Source: Leishmania mexicana MHOM/GT/2001/U1103
Taxonomy: Eukaryota; Euglenozoa; Kinetoplastea; Trypanosomatida; Trypanosomatidae
Direction: 5' to 3'
DNA: 64,000 nt
Assembly: GCF_000234665.1 (NCBI RefSeq)
Contig: NC_018327.1
Coordinates: 95,001 to 159,000, forward strand
In this document: positions 19,595-29,951 of the stretch, in pieces
How the letters are laid out: every line of letters starts with the position of its first letter
Numbering within the stretch: position 1 is the first letter of the stretch
The notes under the pieces: model-generated
Seen by the model: the letters and a program-made list of their open reading frames with translations, nothing else
What the model was told of the DNA's origin: nothing
Database searches by the model: none
Program-made: the position numbers and the translations under genes

Positions 19595-20416
19595 ATGTCG
19601 GGAGCATTGCCAACACCGCTGACGCCGTCGTACAGCAACTCTGGCGCAGCGTACCGTGAAGCACATTTCGGCCATGCTGGCTGCATCTTACGTCCGCATC
19701 GTGCCCCGCTCAACCGCGGCATCCGTCGCACCGCGGAGTGCCCCTGTGCGGTGCGACTGTACCACATGACGGGCCAAGACATCGCTGCTCGCAGCGAGTA
19801 CTGCAGCGTCGTCTTGGGAGCCCCTTCTGTGGGCATCCCTCAAGGGGTGCAACCGGGAGCACCGCCGCCGCCAACCGGCGACCAAGCGGTGGCTGCGGCA
19901 GGTGCCGGTCCGTCGCTGGGGTCGACTGCCGGCGCTTCTGTCGTGGAGCGGCCCATTGCGGTGCAGCTCGCGTGGGCGGATACCACCGTGTGGGAGGTCG
20001 CCTTGACGGCTCTCCAGGCGGTTCGGTCGAAGGTGGATGCTGCTTACAAGTCCGACACGAAGCGCGCGGCGCGGCAGGCGAATGGCCGCATCACCGCGCC
20101 CACGCCGGCCGCGCAGGGTCGACGGCAACAGGGCGCCGAGGAAGATAGCAAGAACAGCGAAGACGATGAGGAAGAGGCGCCGTACTCGACTCCTCTCCCG
20201 CACTATCAGGTGGAGCTGCTGACCGGCACGGTGAGCTCTGAAGGTCGGGCATCGGTCTTGCCGCTCTGCATGGTTCACTGTCGCCAAGTTGTCTATGGTC
20301 ATTCAGCGTTGCTGCCCGTGCGCAGGGGCGACTGTGTAGACTACAACACAGCCATGTACGAGCTACCCTACAACCTCGGCGACCCGGTCTTTGTGACATG
20401 CACCCGCACCCGATGA
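19595..20416 (+). CDS. SAP18-like domain protein
   Basis: A 273-residue protein that resembles SAP18, a ubiquitin-like-fold subunit of the ASAP splicing/exon-junction complex and of Sin3-HDAC. Landmarks in SAP18 order: CPCAVRLY near residues 49-56 (compare CPLLLRVF); AVQLAWADTTVWEVALTAL from residue 122 (compare LQIYTWMDATLKELTSLV); a YQVELLTG strand; and a final LPYNLGDPVFVTC around Asp263 (compare FQIGDYLDIAI). A Pro/Gly/Ala linker (about 75-115) and a Lys/Glu/Asp linker (about 150-195) interrupt the fold. The similarity is only at pattern level. The ATG at 19595 (MSGALP) was preferred to the open frame from 19247, which is UTR-like and has no upstream family match. A nuclear RNA-processing role would be inference. 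Confidence 0.55.
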   Translation: MSGALPTPLTPSYSNSGAAYREAHFGHAGCILRPHRAPLNRGIRRTAECPCAVRLYHMTGQDIAARSEYCSVVLGAPSVGIPQGVQPGAPPPPTGDQAVAAAGAGPSLGSTAGASVVERPIAVQLAWADTTVWEVALTALQAVRSKVDAAYKSDTKRAARQANGRITAPTPAAQGRRQQGAEEDSKNSEDDEEEAPYSTPLPHYQVELLTGTVSSEGRASVLPLCMVHCRQVVYGHSALLPVRRGDCVDYNTAMYELPYNLGDPVFVTCTRTR

Positions 20417-21388
20417 CCAGGCGAACGGTAACGATACAAAGAAGTGGTGCCTCAGATGGAGCGGGGACGTCAATGACGACACAAGGCAGTTGTAGCCAAG
20501 TATGCTGCTGCTGTGGCTTCATGACGCGTAAGGGACTCGGTTTGCAGTCCTGTGTCGGTGTGTGTATGTGTGGTGTGCATATGGCAATGGCCGACCGACT
20601 TCTCTGCGTGAACTGGCGAGGACGGTAAAATGCGTCAACGGGGGGGAGTACGCCTCTGACGTAGGCCGTCTTCACGGCCGTGGGAGGAGGATGTCATGTT
20701 TGGTGTGCAGGTCCGGACGTGTAACAACACACGACCAGAAAGAAGAGAGCCACGCAAAGACGCGGACGCGCATCACGCATCTGCTGCTCAGCACGGGACA
20801 GATGGTAGACGACAATGCCCGCTTCTTTACTTGTGCCCGACAATGTGATCAGCACAGTTTTGTTCTTCCTCTCCGCCTGTATTGGTCGTGCAGGTGGAAG
20901 CAAGCCAGACGAAGGCGCGTGCTTGTGCGGTCGTGGTTGGCACAAGCGTTGCTTGCTCGGAGCTCGGTCCCACTCGAACACGGAGCTTCTGAAGAGTCGA
21001 AAAGGGGAGGGGCTAACACTCCCCCTTCGGCTCGCTCAGACACCCCTTCTGTCGCGGACACAGAGAAACACCTATCTTCTCGTGCCCTGCCCTGCATGCT
21101 GTCTCACGCGGCACACGTACGTTCGTCCCACCACCACCCTCCAACTTCGAACACGCACAGCTGCATAACTCTGCGTCATCACACACGCTCTCCGATTGAC
21201 CACGTTGCTGGCTAGACATCGCCTGCTTTGACGTTCTCAGGTGCATCCAAGGTCGCTCGCTCCGTAGCGCTCACCTCCGTCCCCCAAAGAAGCGCGAGAG
21301 GCTGGATATCAACGGCCATCAGCATGCACACACGCGCGCGCACATCCACGGACGCATCAGTTTCTTTCCTTTCGTGTCGTACATCAAC
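20417..21388 (+). other. intergenic/UTR region
   Basis: A 972-base gap. A CTCAG at 21236-21240 after a short pyrimidine stretch could be the trans-splice acceptor of the next gene. Nothing else of note is visible. Confidence 0.5.
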
Positions 21389-22051
21389 ATGGACTCTATG
21401 AAGTCGAAGAGCGCTATGCTCATGACCAAGGGCATCATGGACATGCGCGTTGATCCACCACGACTCATCTGCACCATCTTGCGGTACAGGCACCCGGAAA
21501 CGAAGAAGGAGGTGACACTCTACCCGATCCCGAACATTGCCGCCCCTGCGTACTTCCAGCGCGTTTTGAATGGCGACGCGCTGCAAAACAACTTCGACAG
21601 GATCCTCTGCGAGGACGGCCGGTTGCCCTTCCAGGCCGGCTCAGCGAGCGCCGCGCGACAGCAGCTGCTGCGCCGCCTGCTTCCCTTTTTCAGCATTCGC
21701 CCTGTCGTAGCAGACGGTGAAAAATTCGATGGCATCATCGTTCGCGACGCGCTGGAGTCTCGTATGGCATATCAGATGGTGCTGGACGGGTACGACCCGC
21801 CAGTGGACCCGCGCGCCCGTCGCGCAGTGGAACGGATCGACACATACCCGGAGAGCACGCGCGTCGTTGTCCCCTGGGGTGTCTACCACATGCCCTACTT
21901 TCGCTACCGCCTGGAGAAGGAGGGGTACAAGGCGCTGCCGTCGGAGGAGGTGGTTGTGTTCGGCTTCCACCAGGTGATGGTGTTCTTTGTTCTCTCCGGC
22001 GTTATGGTCTTCGCCATGTCGTTTGTTGTTTTCCGCATCTTGTTCGGTTAA
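21389..22051 (+). CDS. conserved-looking protein with a C-terminal membrane anchor, unknown function
   Basis: A 220-residue protein I do not recognise. The first 190 residues are soluble, with many charged and aromatic residues (for example the PPRLICTILRYRHPETKKEV and VVVPWGVYHMPYFRYRLEKE segments) and no signal peptide. The last 25 residues (about 195-219) are a single hydrophobic helix rich in Val, Phe and Met, followed only by a Gly, the topology of a tail-anchored protein of the mitochondrial outer membrane or ER. The frame extends five codons upstream through a GTG, but the first ATG is at 21389. Strong GC3 bias and regular codon use make it a real gene. Location is inferred from topology only. 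Confidence 0.8.
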   Translation: MDSMKSKSAMLMTKGIMDMRVDPPRLICTILRYRHPETKKEVTLYPIPNIAAPAYFQRVLNGDALQNNFDRILCEDGRLPFQAGSASAARQQLLRRLLPFFSIRPVVADGEKFDGIIVRDALESRMAYQMVLDGYDPPVDPRARRAVERIDTYPESTRVVVPWGVYHMPYFRYRLEKEGYKALPSEEVVVFGFHQVMVFFVLSGVMVFAMSFVVFRILFG

Positions 22052-22835
22052 TTAGAGCGACTGAAGCGTCCCCCCTCCCACGCGCGCGCACACACACGCA
22101 CACGTGTGGCGGTGCGTGTGTACGATGATGCGATAGCAGTTTTGCCAGGTCTTTCTTGCCCCAACACAAGGAATTCCATCGGATGTACGCGGCGTCGGAA
22201 ATAATGAGACTGCGCGTCCACCGACGACCTCTGCTGCCCTGCACGCTGAGCGTGCCGTTTACTTACGCACCACGTGCATGTATGTGTGTGTATGTGTGCG
22301 TGCGTGCGCACCCCGATGCGCTCATTACGAGGAAGGGAAAGGCCAGTGCGTCGGCTTCTGGCCCGTTCTCCTCCCCTCCCTCCCTCCCTCCCCCCACACA
22401 CCCACACGCACACCTCCCCCTCTCTCTTTTGGTCTCTCCGTGCTCACTGGTGTTTGTCTTCTTGTTTTTTTTTCCGGGCTTTCCATTCCAACACATGCGC
22501 GCGTCATCCAGCCTCTTCTAATCCTTGCCTACACGCGCACACACACGACAGCGAAGAGAAGAAATCAACGCCACGTTAACGTACCTTTGCCGGGCAGTCT
22601 CCACCAACAGCACCGCCAGCGCCATTTGAGGTTTCTTCTCTTTGACTATCGTCCCCGTTATCGTTGCAGCGGCAGTTCTCCCTCCCCCCTTCCTCGTTGC
22701 CATAGGAACGAAAAAAAGGTAAAATAAAAGCGTTGCTGTTGACTGGATTCGTGTGCGCGTTGTCCGGCGTGTCCACGTCGCCTTCTTTCGTCCTCTCCCT
22801 CCTTCGCCTGTTCCGACGTCGCCGTCGTCATCATC
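22052..22835 (+). other. intergenic/UTR region
   Basis: A 784-base gap with CA-rich DNA (22085-22105), GTGT/TATG-rich DNA (22275-22305), a C/T block (22365-22400), a T run (22465-22474) and a strong acceptor-like pyrimidine tract ending at 22705. No gene is supported. Confidence 0.6.
22677..22705 (+). promoter_or_regulatory. predicted spliced-leader acceptor
   Basis: A C/T tract ends in CCATAG, with AG at 22704-22705, 130 bases before the V-ATPase G start codon. The downstream stretch is A-rich, as common in 5' UTRs here. Predicted from composition. Confidence 0.55.
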
Positions 22836-23162
22836 ATGCCGCCGAAGCAGGACAACGTGCAGAAGCTTCTCGCCGCGGAGGAGAAGCGCAACAAGCTCAT
22901 CTCCGACGCCAAGGCGCGCAAGCAGCAGAAGGTAAAGCAGGCCAAGACCGACGCCGAGCGCGAGGTTGCCTCATTCCGCGCGGACAAGGACAGGGAGTAC
23001 GACAGGTACCGCGCGCAACAGAACGGCGGCGCCGATGCCGAGAACGCCGAACTCGCTCGTGAGACGGACAGGGAGCTAGAGGAGCTCAAGAGGCTGACGG
23101 CACAGCGCATGGACGCCGTAGCGAACATGATGGCCAGGCTGATAGTGACGGTGAAGGAGTAA
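22836..23162 (+). CDS. V-type proton ATPase subunit G
   Basis: A 108-residue protein matching subunit G, which with subunit E forms the peripheral stalk of the vacuolar H+-ATPase that acidifies acidocalcisomes, endosomes and lysosomes. It shows the family's start pattern with an early NVQKLLAAEE segment, then the Lys/Gln/Arg/Ala-rich helix (residues 10-60, with KARKQQKVKQAK and EREVASFRADKDREY) that forms the stalk coiled coil with E. A short linker follows (about 60-70) and a C-terminal amphipathic helix. Length agrees with the eukaryotic family (about 110-120). No membrane segment, as expected for a cytosolic stalk subunit. It lies between the two arms of the inverted SIDER2-like pair. Confidence 0.9.
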   Translation: MPPKQDNVQKLLAAEEKRNKLISDAKARKQQKVKQAKTDAEREVASFRADKDREYDRYRAQQNGGADAENAELARETDRELEELKRLTAQRMDAVANMMARLIVTVKE

Positions 23163-25144
23163 AGCGTAGGGCGATAATGGAGACACGCACACGCGCAGCC
23201 GTCCTCCGTCACGTCTCCAGACTCGAGATGACGAGAAGGTGCAGAAAATAAAGAGGTCCGTGGGTGAGCACGAACGCCGGGCGTACGAATAAAAGGTGCG
23301 GCAGGTGTCATCGACAGCTCTTCTAAGACACAGCGGACCTCGCGCTGGTGCTTCACCTCTCCCTCTCCGTATTGTACGCTGTGCCTCATGTGCTACGAGG
23401 TACCGTCACGTCGGGGAGCCAGGATAGTGACGACGGTGAGGGCGGCATTGCTGTGCTCACCTCTCTTTTTCGTGTGGTGTGTGTGTACACGTTTTATGGT
23501 TGTGGTCGTCTTGAATGGGTGTGCAACGTGCTTGCTTGCGAGGACCCTTTCTTCCACGGTGCATTGTTGTTCTGGCTGTGACGACGGTGCCGATGTCGTG
23601 TTGCTGTTCTCCCCGTCGCGTCTGTCATCGTATACGTGCGTGCGTGCTCGTGTGTCTTGCGCGGGTGTCGACATACGGACCCTCCCCTCCGTGCCCTTCC
23701 GACTTTGAAAGTTGCACACCAGCATGCGCACGCACTGGCGGGCGGGCATGCCAGCGTCGTGGTGCACGCGTGGCATGTGCGCACACGATAGGCGGCAGAG
23801 AGCGGATGCGGAGGATGGGGCAAACAACAATACACAACGGACTCTACAGCACCGAGCAAAGCCGCATGCCGCACGCACACGGTTTCCGCCAGTGTGGGAG
23901 GCGTGGGGATGGAGGGAGAGAGAGAGACGAGCGCCCACAGGCAGACGACAAGGGCGGATGCTGAACGAGCGTAAGCGGATTAGGCTTTACCAGACAGACG
24001 GCGCCTCGCATCTGTTTCTGGTTTACGCTGCCGCTTCAATGCCTGCCGTCTGCTGCACACGTATGCGTGCGCACCCCCATCGTCGATTCACCCCCCCCCC
24101 CAGCGCCCCTTCCCTGAGTGATGACGGCGCGTGTGCGCGCGTGTCTTGTGTGTGCTTCTCTGTCTGGCTTTATGGATTCATAGGTGAAAAAAAAATGAAA
24201 GGAGGATGCGAAAGATGACGAGGAAAAGCAAAGCGAGGAACGGCCGCGCGTGCATGGGTGTGGTTGAGCAAGCTGGGACGGTGATGAATCCTGCGCCGGT
24301 GACGGCAACGCGCATACGCGAAGACTGTGGCACAGGCTTGAGACATGTGGCTCAGCCTATGCGGACTGCATTGGGCGTGCCGGCAAAGCATCGAGGGAGA
24401 GAGGCATAAGGTAGACGCGCACACGGACACGTCGAAGACAACGTGGAGCATGTTTAGCGGTTCGCACACGCGCTCTTGCCCCTCTGCGCCGTGCAGCTTT
24501 CCATCAAACTCTTCCATCTCGTTGCCCGTCATCTTGCTCCCCTTTGACAGAATCGTACGAACGGCTACTTGGACGCCCCACACCATCCACTCCCCCTTCT
24601 TCCTTCGAATTAGGCGCCACCCCACCCCACCCCACCCCCGCCCGCCTCGTCCCGCCCGCGTGTAATGACCACCGTCCTGACATCCACGTCTGTTTTGTGT
24701 GTGTATGTGCTGTTTCCAGTACGGAGCCGAGCAGGCAACAGCGCATCCATGCCCACCTCTCTCCTGTGAACCACACACCTTCTGCATAGAAGCGCACACG
24801 CTCGCACAACGCCGCGTCCACACTGCCGACAGTGGCTTCTTCCCGCTTCATCCACGCCTTCACCCTATCTCTCTCTATCCCCCGCCGCGTTTGTGAGCTT
24901 CAGCGCATTCTTGTGCATGCTTGCTGTCTGTAGGCGGCTCCTCTGTTTCTTGCATCGTTCCTGTTGCGTTTTTTTTTTGTTGTGGTCGTTTTGTTTTCCT
25001 TCGTCAGCTCCGCACACCTTGGGAACACTGCTGTCCATCTCTGGGCACTCGCTCGTTCTCTCTCTCTCCCTGTGGGAGGCCCCTTCACGTCAGCGGCGAC
25101 ACCACACACCCACACACACACAGACACGGACACGTCTGCAGGTA

Positions 25145-25204
25145 TAGAAGCACACCGATGTGTATGTATATAAGTATATATGCATGTATATATATATATA
25201 TATG
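25145..25204 (+). repeat. AT-rich alternating purine-pyrimidine tract
   Basis: TATG/TATA-type repeats ending in about seven TA dinucleotides, unusual in this GC-rich DNA and probably UTR microsatellite. Confidence 0.75.
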
Positions 25205-25448
25205 CAAGTGTGTGCTTATGTGCATGAGACTCCCGTGCGTCTACACTTCTGATGTATCGTGTGTGATTTGCCACTGTCTTTTGTTGTTGTCGTTTCGCAT
25301 GTCGACAAGGGACTTTGCGAAATCATCGCTGTCCATCCTCCGCGCTATCGTTCCGCCGTTGATCGACCGTGTTTGCTCGCCTGTGTGAGTGCTTGCTCTC
25401 GTGTGGCTTTGCCTGCTCATCTCCGTTTTTCGACCTTATTCCATTCCT

Positions 25449-25996
25449 TGATGACGTGGCACACCTCTCAGTGCGTGGCGTCAGGGCCAAGTGTGCGCCT
25501 GCTCTCGGTGGGGAGATTCCAGGCGGCCATCCTAGCCCCGGCCCATGCCGAACCACTTCTGGTGCTGACAGGGTCGAGTGCCTACGACATGGCGAGGCCA
25601 GTGAGAGCCATCGCTGCTGATGTCGGCGGTGAGGTCCTGGATGACGGTGCGTGGGAGAGCGGCACGCGACAGTGAGCACACGCTCGTGCCGTCCGTGTGA
25701 TGTGCAGAGCGTCCGCGTGACTGAAGCGTATCCCCCCTCCCCTCCTCACACACGGCTTGCCGGTGTGGTGGGGAGCGTGCGTGCCGCCCCGAGAGGGATG
25801 CGCCAGGGGTGGCGACCGGCGTGATGGCAGGAGCGGCTGCAAGGCGGCGTGTTGGTGGGTAGAGTTCGATGAGGCGTTCATGCTCTCAGCTGCCTGGGGC
25901 GGCGCACTGCTGCAACGCTCGTGCCTAGGGCTGCCTCGCACCACGCGGTGTGGGGCCCGCGCCAGGGCCACAGAGCAGAATGGGAGAGAAGCTGAG
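25449..25996 (+). mobile_element. SIDER2-like retroposon copy B, arm of a 548 bp inverted repeat
   Basis: It starts TGATGACGTGG and runs 548 bases to GAAGCTGAG. It is the reverse complement of 18623-19170 with no mismatch noticed while reading, and shares weaker collinear similarity with 61474-61970 and 1847-2355. Frames on its minus strand translate to the same peptides as frames on the plus strand of copy A. It lies in the presumed 3' UTR of V-ATPase subunit G. SIDER2 family assignment rests on length, degeneracy, repetition and UTR location. Confidence 0.8.
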
Positions 25997-26278
25997 TTGA
26001 TGATGCTCTATGGCAAGATGGATGCATTAACGGCATGCATAGCTAACCCTCCACTCTCTCTCCCCCGTCGCTCACCTGTTTCTTCACACACACTCTCTGT
26101 GCGCGACGGGAAATCATACCCTAGGCCAATAACCGGTCGTTTCGACGCCCTCACTCTTCCTCGGTGGGTCTGCGCGCCGTTTTTATTTTCATGTGTGCGT
26201 GTGCGTGTGGAAGACATTGTTAGTTGTGGTTTGTATGCACTTGTACCAGTGCAGTAAACCGTGTTTTAGTTGTGTCTA

Positions 26279-27184
26279 ATGAGCTCGAAAGAAGCCGCCA
26301 TGCCCTCCAACGGCAACGGCGCGGCTCACGAGTCACGACCCCGCAAGAAGGGTCGCCATCGAGGGCGACGTGCCGATCTTGAAGCAGCGGAAGGTCAGAT
26401 CGACTCGGACAGTTCTCAAATCACCGAAAAGGCTGGCGACGAGTACGAATACAAGCACCCCAAACCTCGCGTGCTCACGAGCTCTCTCTTCATGTGGGAG
26501 CACGTCGCCGTTTTCAGCATGCCGGCACAAGTGGCGGAGCTCGAGCGCCTCTGCCGCGATGTGGCGCGGCTTCTCAAGGACTCCAACACCGGAACCCATC
26601 CCATGCAGCGCTACTGGAACGCACAGTGGAGCCGCCTGATGTGGAGGGAGGAGGAGCTGCCGGATGCAAAGAAGCACCTGACGCCGACGATGTTGTCGCG
26701 CAGCGAAGGCAAGCGCAAGTGGAAGGACGTGTTTATTCAGGAGTATCCGCACTACCTGAAGCGCGTGTACCAGGGAAAGGGGGTGTGCAACAACGCCGTG
26801 AACGCAGCGAAAGTACTGTTCAATCGCCAAGTGTTGAACGCTGCCAAGACGGCGGCTGAGCTGGAGCGGATGGAGCTGACCGTGGAAGAGGCGCGCGTGA
26901 AAGAGCAGAAGAAGCGCGGCGTTAACGTGGAATTCGAAGAGACGCCAGACACGGCGACCAGCCCATCCTCGCCTGGTTGCCCTCACGGCAGTTACGCGGG
27001 AAAGGGAGAGCGTGAGAGGCATGAGAAGGGCCGCCCACGGGCGGTGAAGAAGGAGCCACACGCGACCTACACCCGCAGCGACTATAAGGAGGACTACAGA
27101 ACGGGTGACCGCAAAGGTAAGCACAAGAAGGGTGGCACCGGACGTTGGTCGAAGTTCGACGACTTCGGCGACTACAACTACTGA
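26279..27184 (+). CDS. charged protein of unknown function
   Basis: A 301-residue protein I do not recognise. Residues 1-60 are Lys/Arg then Asp/Glu/Ser-rich and probably disordered, including a basic KKGRHRGRR cluster that could act as a nuclear signal. Residues about 60-205 look folded, with MWEHVAVFSM, YWNAQWSRLMWREEELPDAKK and WKDVFIQEYPHYLKRVYQGKG segments and a helical MELTVEEARVKEQKKR run. The tail (about 215-301) is rich in Gly, Lys, Arg, Asp and Tyr, with RSDYKEDYR and FDDFGDYNY segments, a composition often seen in RNA-associated proteins. The ATG at 26279 is the first in frame; a second Met eight codons on is an alternative. Confidence 0.8.
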   Translation: MSSKEAAMPSNGNGAAHESRPRKKGRHRGRRADLEAAEGQIDSDSSQITEKAGDEYEYKHPKPRVLTSSLFMWEHVAVFSMPAQVAELERLCRDVARLLKDSNTGTHPMQRYWNAQWSRLMWREEELPDAKKHLTPTMLSRSEGKRKWKDVFIQEYPHYLKRVYQGKGVCNNAVNAAKVLFNRQVLNAAKTAAELERMELTVEEARVKEQKKRGVNVEFEETPDTATSPSSPGCPHGSYAGKGERERHEKGRPRAVKKEPHATYTRSDYKEDYRTGDRKGKHKKGGTGRWSKFDDFGDYNY

Positions 27185-28131
27185 AGCGCGACGGTGTGGA
27201 TGTGAGAGCATCAGTATCTTTTCCTCTCTGCAGGCACGCGGACGATGGGCACGGGACGGGGAGGAGCAAGAGGGGGTGTCGCGGAGAGGGGCGGGGTGCG
27301 GCGCAGTGGCTTCCCCAACCTCTCTCCATCAATCGCCTTCGGTCCTTGCTCGCCATCAAACTGCAGCTCACCATACAGCAAACATGCGCGCCGTGAACAC
27401 ACAGGAATACGGCATGCTTAGACCCCAAACAGCGTCACGCACGTCATGATAATCTTGCGTGTTTTCACTTGTTTACACCCCTCTGCGCGCCTGTTTATCT
27501 GTGAGATGCGCGCCGTACCCCGCCCGTCTACGGAGTACCGCGGCCTATGGCGCACGGCTATTGCGAAGCGTAGCAGTGGGCCGTGCCACTTCTGGAAGAG
27601 CAGCCGAAAAGGCGCACATGTGCGCAGAAAGTAACACAAACGACAACGAGAGAAAAAATACGAACGATCCTCTTCGCCTGTGCACCGCCACACGCCGCTC
27701 GCCCACGTAGAGGCTTGCAGAGATGACATGCCGCGCATCGCGTCCTGGTTCAATGGCTGTCGTCCTGCGCTGCAACCGGCTTTTTCCGTTTTCTATGTCG
27801 TTCTGCGCCTTCGTTTTCGTGAATGGTGGTGGAAGTTGACGTGACGTGATCGAGTGATGAGCCTGCGGCCTCATCTACGTCCTCTTACGCGCCCTCGATG
27901 ATGCATGTCCTAGTCCATCCCTTTACAGCTTGCTCTCCGCAGTACACGCGTGTCTCCGTCGTGTCATTGGCTTCTTCCCCCTCCCCTTCCCCCTCTCACT
28001 TCTTGTTCTCCTTCGCAAGCGTGCGTTGGTGCCAGCAGGCGCAGAAGTAAAAGAGGCACGTAGCTCAGCGCCAAGGACACATTGACCCCCCCCTCACACA
28101 CACACACGCATACACACAGCCACCAAGCCGG
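27185..28131 (+). other. intergenic/UTR region
   Basis: A 947-base gap with a strong C/T tract (about 27970-28015) that ends with AG-containing DNA near 28018 and 28032, then a CACACA run (about 28094-28115) close to the next start codon. These fit a trans-splice region. No gene is supported. Confidence 0.6.
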
Positions 28132-29232
28132 ATGTCTTGTGTCCCAACACCGCAACCCTTGAATGAGGTAGAGCTGCTGGTACAGGAGCTGCAGCTACGC
28201 ATGACGCGAACCGTCGAGGCCAGTCCTCGCCTGTACGCAGCCCAAATGGAGCCGCGTGTCCTCTATGCGATACTGGCGGAGTTTTTCGAGACGCAACTCA
28301 AGCAGGCGCGACGGGCGAAAGATGTGGCACTTGAAGCAGTGGACGTGCGGCGGGTGTGGGCCTTCTGCTTAGAGGAGCTAGCGCTCTCGTGCGCGACGCA
28401 TGACACGAGCGCTGCCACCTTGTCGAGTGCACTGTCGCACGCCAATGCTCCTGCACAGACGCTCTACGACTTTGTCCACGACGCACCGTCTCTACCGCTT
28501 GAGGCTCTGCAGCGCGGTGCCCCAGTTGTGGATGTGAATTCCGTTGCCCGTGCGCCGTCTGCCGCCGTTACGTCGTCCTCGCCGTGCACAGCGAGGAGCG
28601 AAGCGAGTCGCACCTCCGTCTTCTCTGTCGTCCGCTCAGGCTTTGCGGGACTGATGGACTTGGCGTACGTGGCCGACCAACGCCTGCAGCGCCCCTCGTC
28701 ATCGGGAGCAATCTCGGTGGTGTCACTGGCCGCCCTTGCCGCTTCCCTCGTCCCGACACTGGATCGAGTGCAAGCAGTGCGGTTAACAGCGCAGATCGCG
28801 GATGACGTCGTCGAGAGTCGCATCACTTCGAGTGACGGGTCAGCCATGCTACCGCACTCGAGGTCCGCTGTGGCGACACTCTTGGCTGGTGTGTGGCACA
28901 TCTGGGGCGTGCTGGACGCCGCGCACTCGCCGACACTCCACTCGCTGGGAGAGGAGCTCTTTCAGCGGTTTGCCACCCCCGCGCATGACCGGATGGGGCC
29001 TACCGCATCGCCGGTGTCCTTCGTCGCCTGGTTGCAACGTGCCCTGCGGGAAAACAACGGTGCTGTGCATCAGCAGCTGTACGCAGATGCCGAGAGGAGT
29101 ACGCCACCAGCGAAAACAAATGCTGGAGAAGCCGATGCTGTTGTCCCACACGTGACGGAAGACCATGACACAGCGGCAGTGACGGAGGACATTGCTGCTG
29201 TCTCGGACTTCTGGGCACAGATTGCAAGCTAA
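28132..29232 (+). CDS. helical protein of unknown function
   Basis: A 366-residue protein without a domain I can name. Residues 8-110 are helix-rich (VELLVQELQLRM, YAILAEFFETQLKQARRAKD, VRRVWAFCLEELALSC). Residues 130-160 are Ser/Thr/Ala-rich. A second helical block (about 165-320) includes LMDLAYVADQRLQR, LAALAASLVPTLDRVQAVRLT and FVAWLQRALRENN. The acidic tail contains repeated TED/TEE motifs. No signal peptide, membrane segment or catalytic motif is visible. Codon use and GC3 match neighbouring genes, and the ATG at 28132 is the first in frame. Confidence 0.78.
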   Translation: MSCVPTPQPLNEVELLVQELQLRMTRTVEASPRLYAAQMEPRVLYAILAEFFETQLKQARRAKDVALEAVDVRRVWAFCLEELALSCATHDTSAATLSSALSHANAPAQTLYDFVHDAPSLPLEALQRGAPVVDVNSVARAPSAAVTSSSPCTARSEASRTSVFSVVRSGFAGLMDLAYVADQRLQRPSSSGAISVVSLAALAASLVPTLDRVQAVRLTAQIADDVVESRITSSDGSAMLPHSRSAVATLLAGVWHIWGVLDAAHSPTLHSLGEELFQRFATPAHDRMGPTASPVSFVAWLQRALRENNGAVHQQLYADAERSTPPAKTNAGEADAVVPHVTEDHDTAAVTEDIAAVSDFWAQIAS

Positions 29233-29951
29233 GCATCCCGCAGGTATCTGCAAGTGTCACTTCTCTGCTCACCTTTGCATATCGTGTTGTGGCACCCCTG
29301 TTGCAGCGCCGTTAGGCTGCGTGCTTCAGTCGCGGAGCTGAGCAGAGAGAGCGATACGCATGCAGGGCAGGTGCAGCAAGACGCTATTGCTGTACCGCAC
29401 TGAACAAGCTACACCGTCCCTCCCTCGTCCCCACCCAGCTCACGTACGCAGTTCAGGATGCACGCACGCACCCCCCCCCTCCTCCTTCCCTATGCCTCTC
29501 TATGTACAGGCCTGGCGTACGCACGGCGCAGCGCCCATGCAAAATGTGCCACGATCCTTCTTCGCGACCGTGACGCATCGCTGGATGATGTCGCACGTCT
29601 GCTCTGTTCTCTGTGCGTGCGTGCGCGTTCCCTGCCCACACCACAGAGGCAAAGTGGGGCTTTGGCAGACAACGAGTGGGCCAACAAGTCCGCGCCATCC
29701 TTCTCCTCCTCCTCTCCTTCGCGTCCCTTTATATCCAGACGCTCCGCCCCCCCCCCTCCTCCTTCAGAAGGCACGTGCGTTGTTGCGCCGTTCACCAACG
29801 ATCGGGACTGTGCGTGCTCAGAGCTCACCAGCACGTCGTTTCCCTCTTTTGCCCGCAGACGTAGCCATACACAACCTCCGCCACCTCCCTCCCCCTTTCG
29901 ACACCCGCTCACGGCGCTGCTCGTACTGTGGTGTGACCGGAAATCCTCGCC
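29233..29951 (+). other. intergenic/UTR region
   Basis: A 719-base gap with C/T-rich DNA (about 29700-29765) and a TTTTGCCCGCAG acceptor-like site with AG at 29857-29858, 94 bases before the next ATG. Overlapping 249- and 252-codon frames cross it into the next gene in other phases; they are shadows. Confidence 0.6.

Larger units (their letters stand above)
23163..26278 (+). other. long intergenic/UTR region with SIDER2-like element
   Basis: A 3.1 kb gap without a supported gene. It contains poly-C near 24090-24102, CCCCA repeats near 24612-24645, a T run near 24970-24979, an AT-rich GTAT/TATA tract (about 25145-25204) and retroposon copy B (25449-25996). All open frames here are short and compositionally biased. 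Confidence 0.6.

Noticed and set aside
23163..26278. Hidden gene in the 3.1 kb gap
   Set aside because: All frames are short or low-complexity, and half of the region is microsatellite or retroposon.
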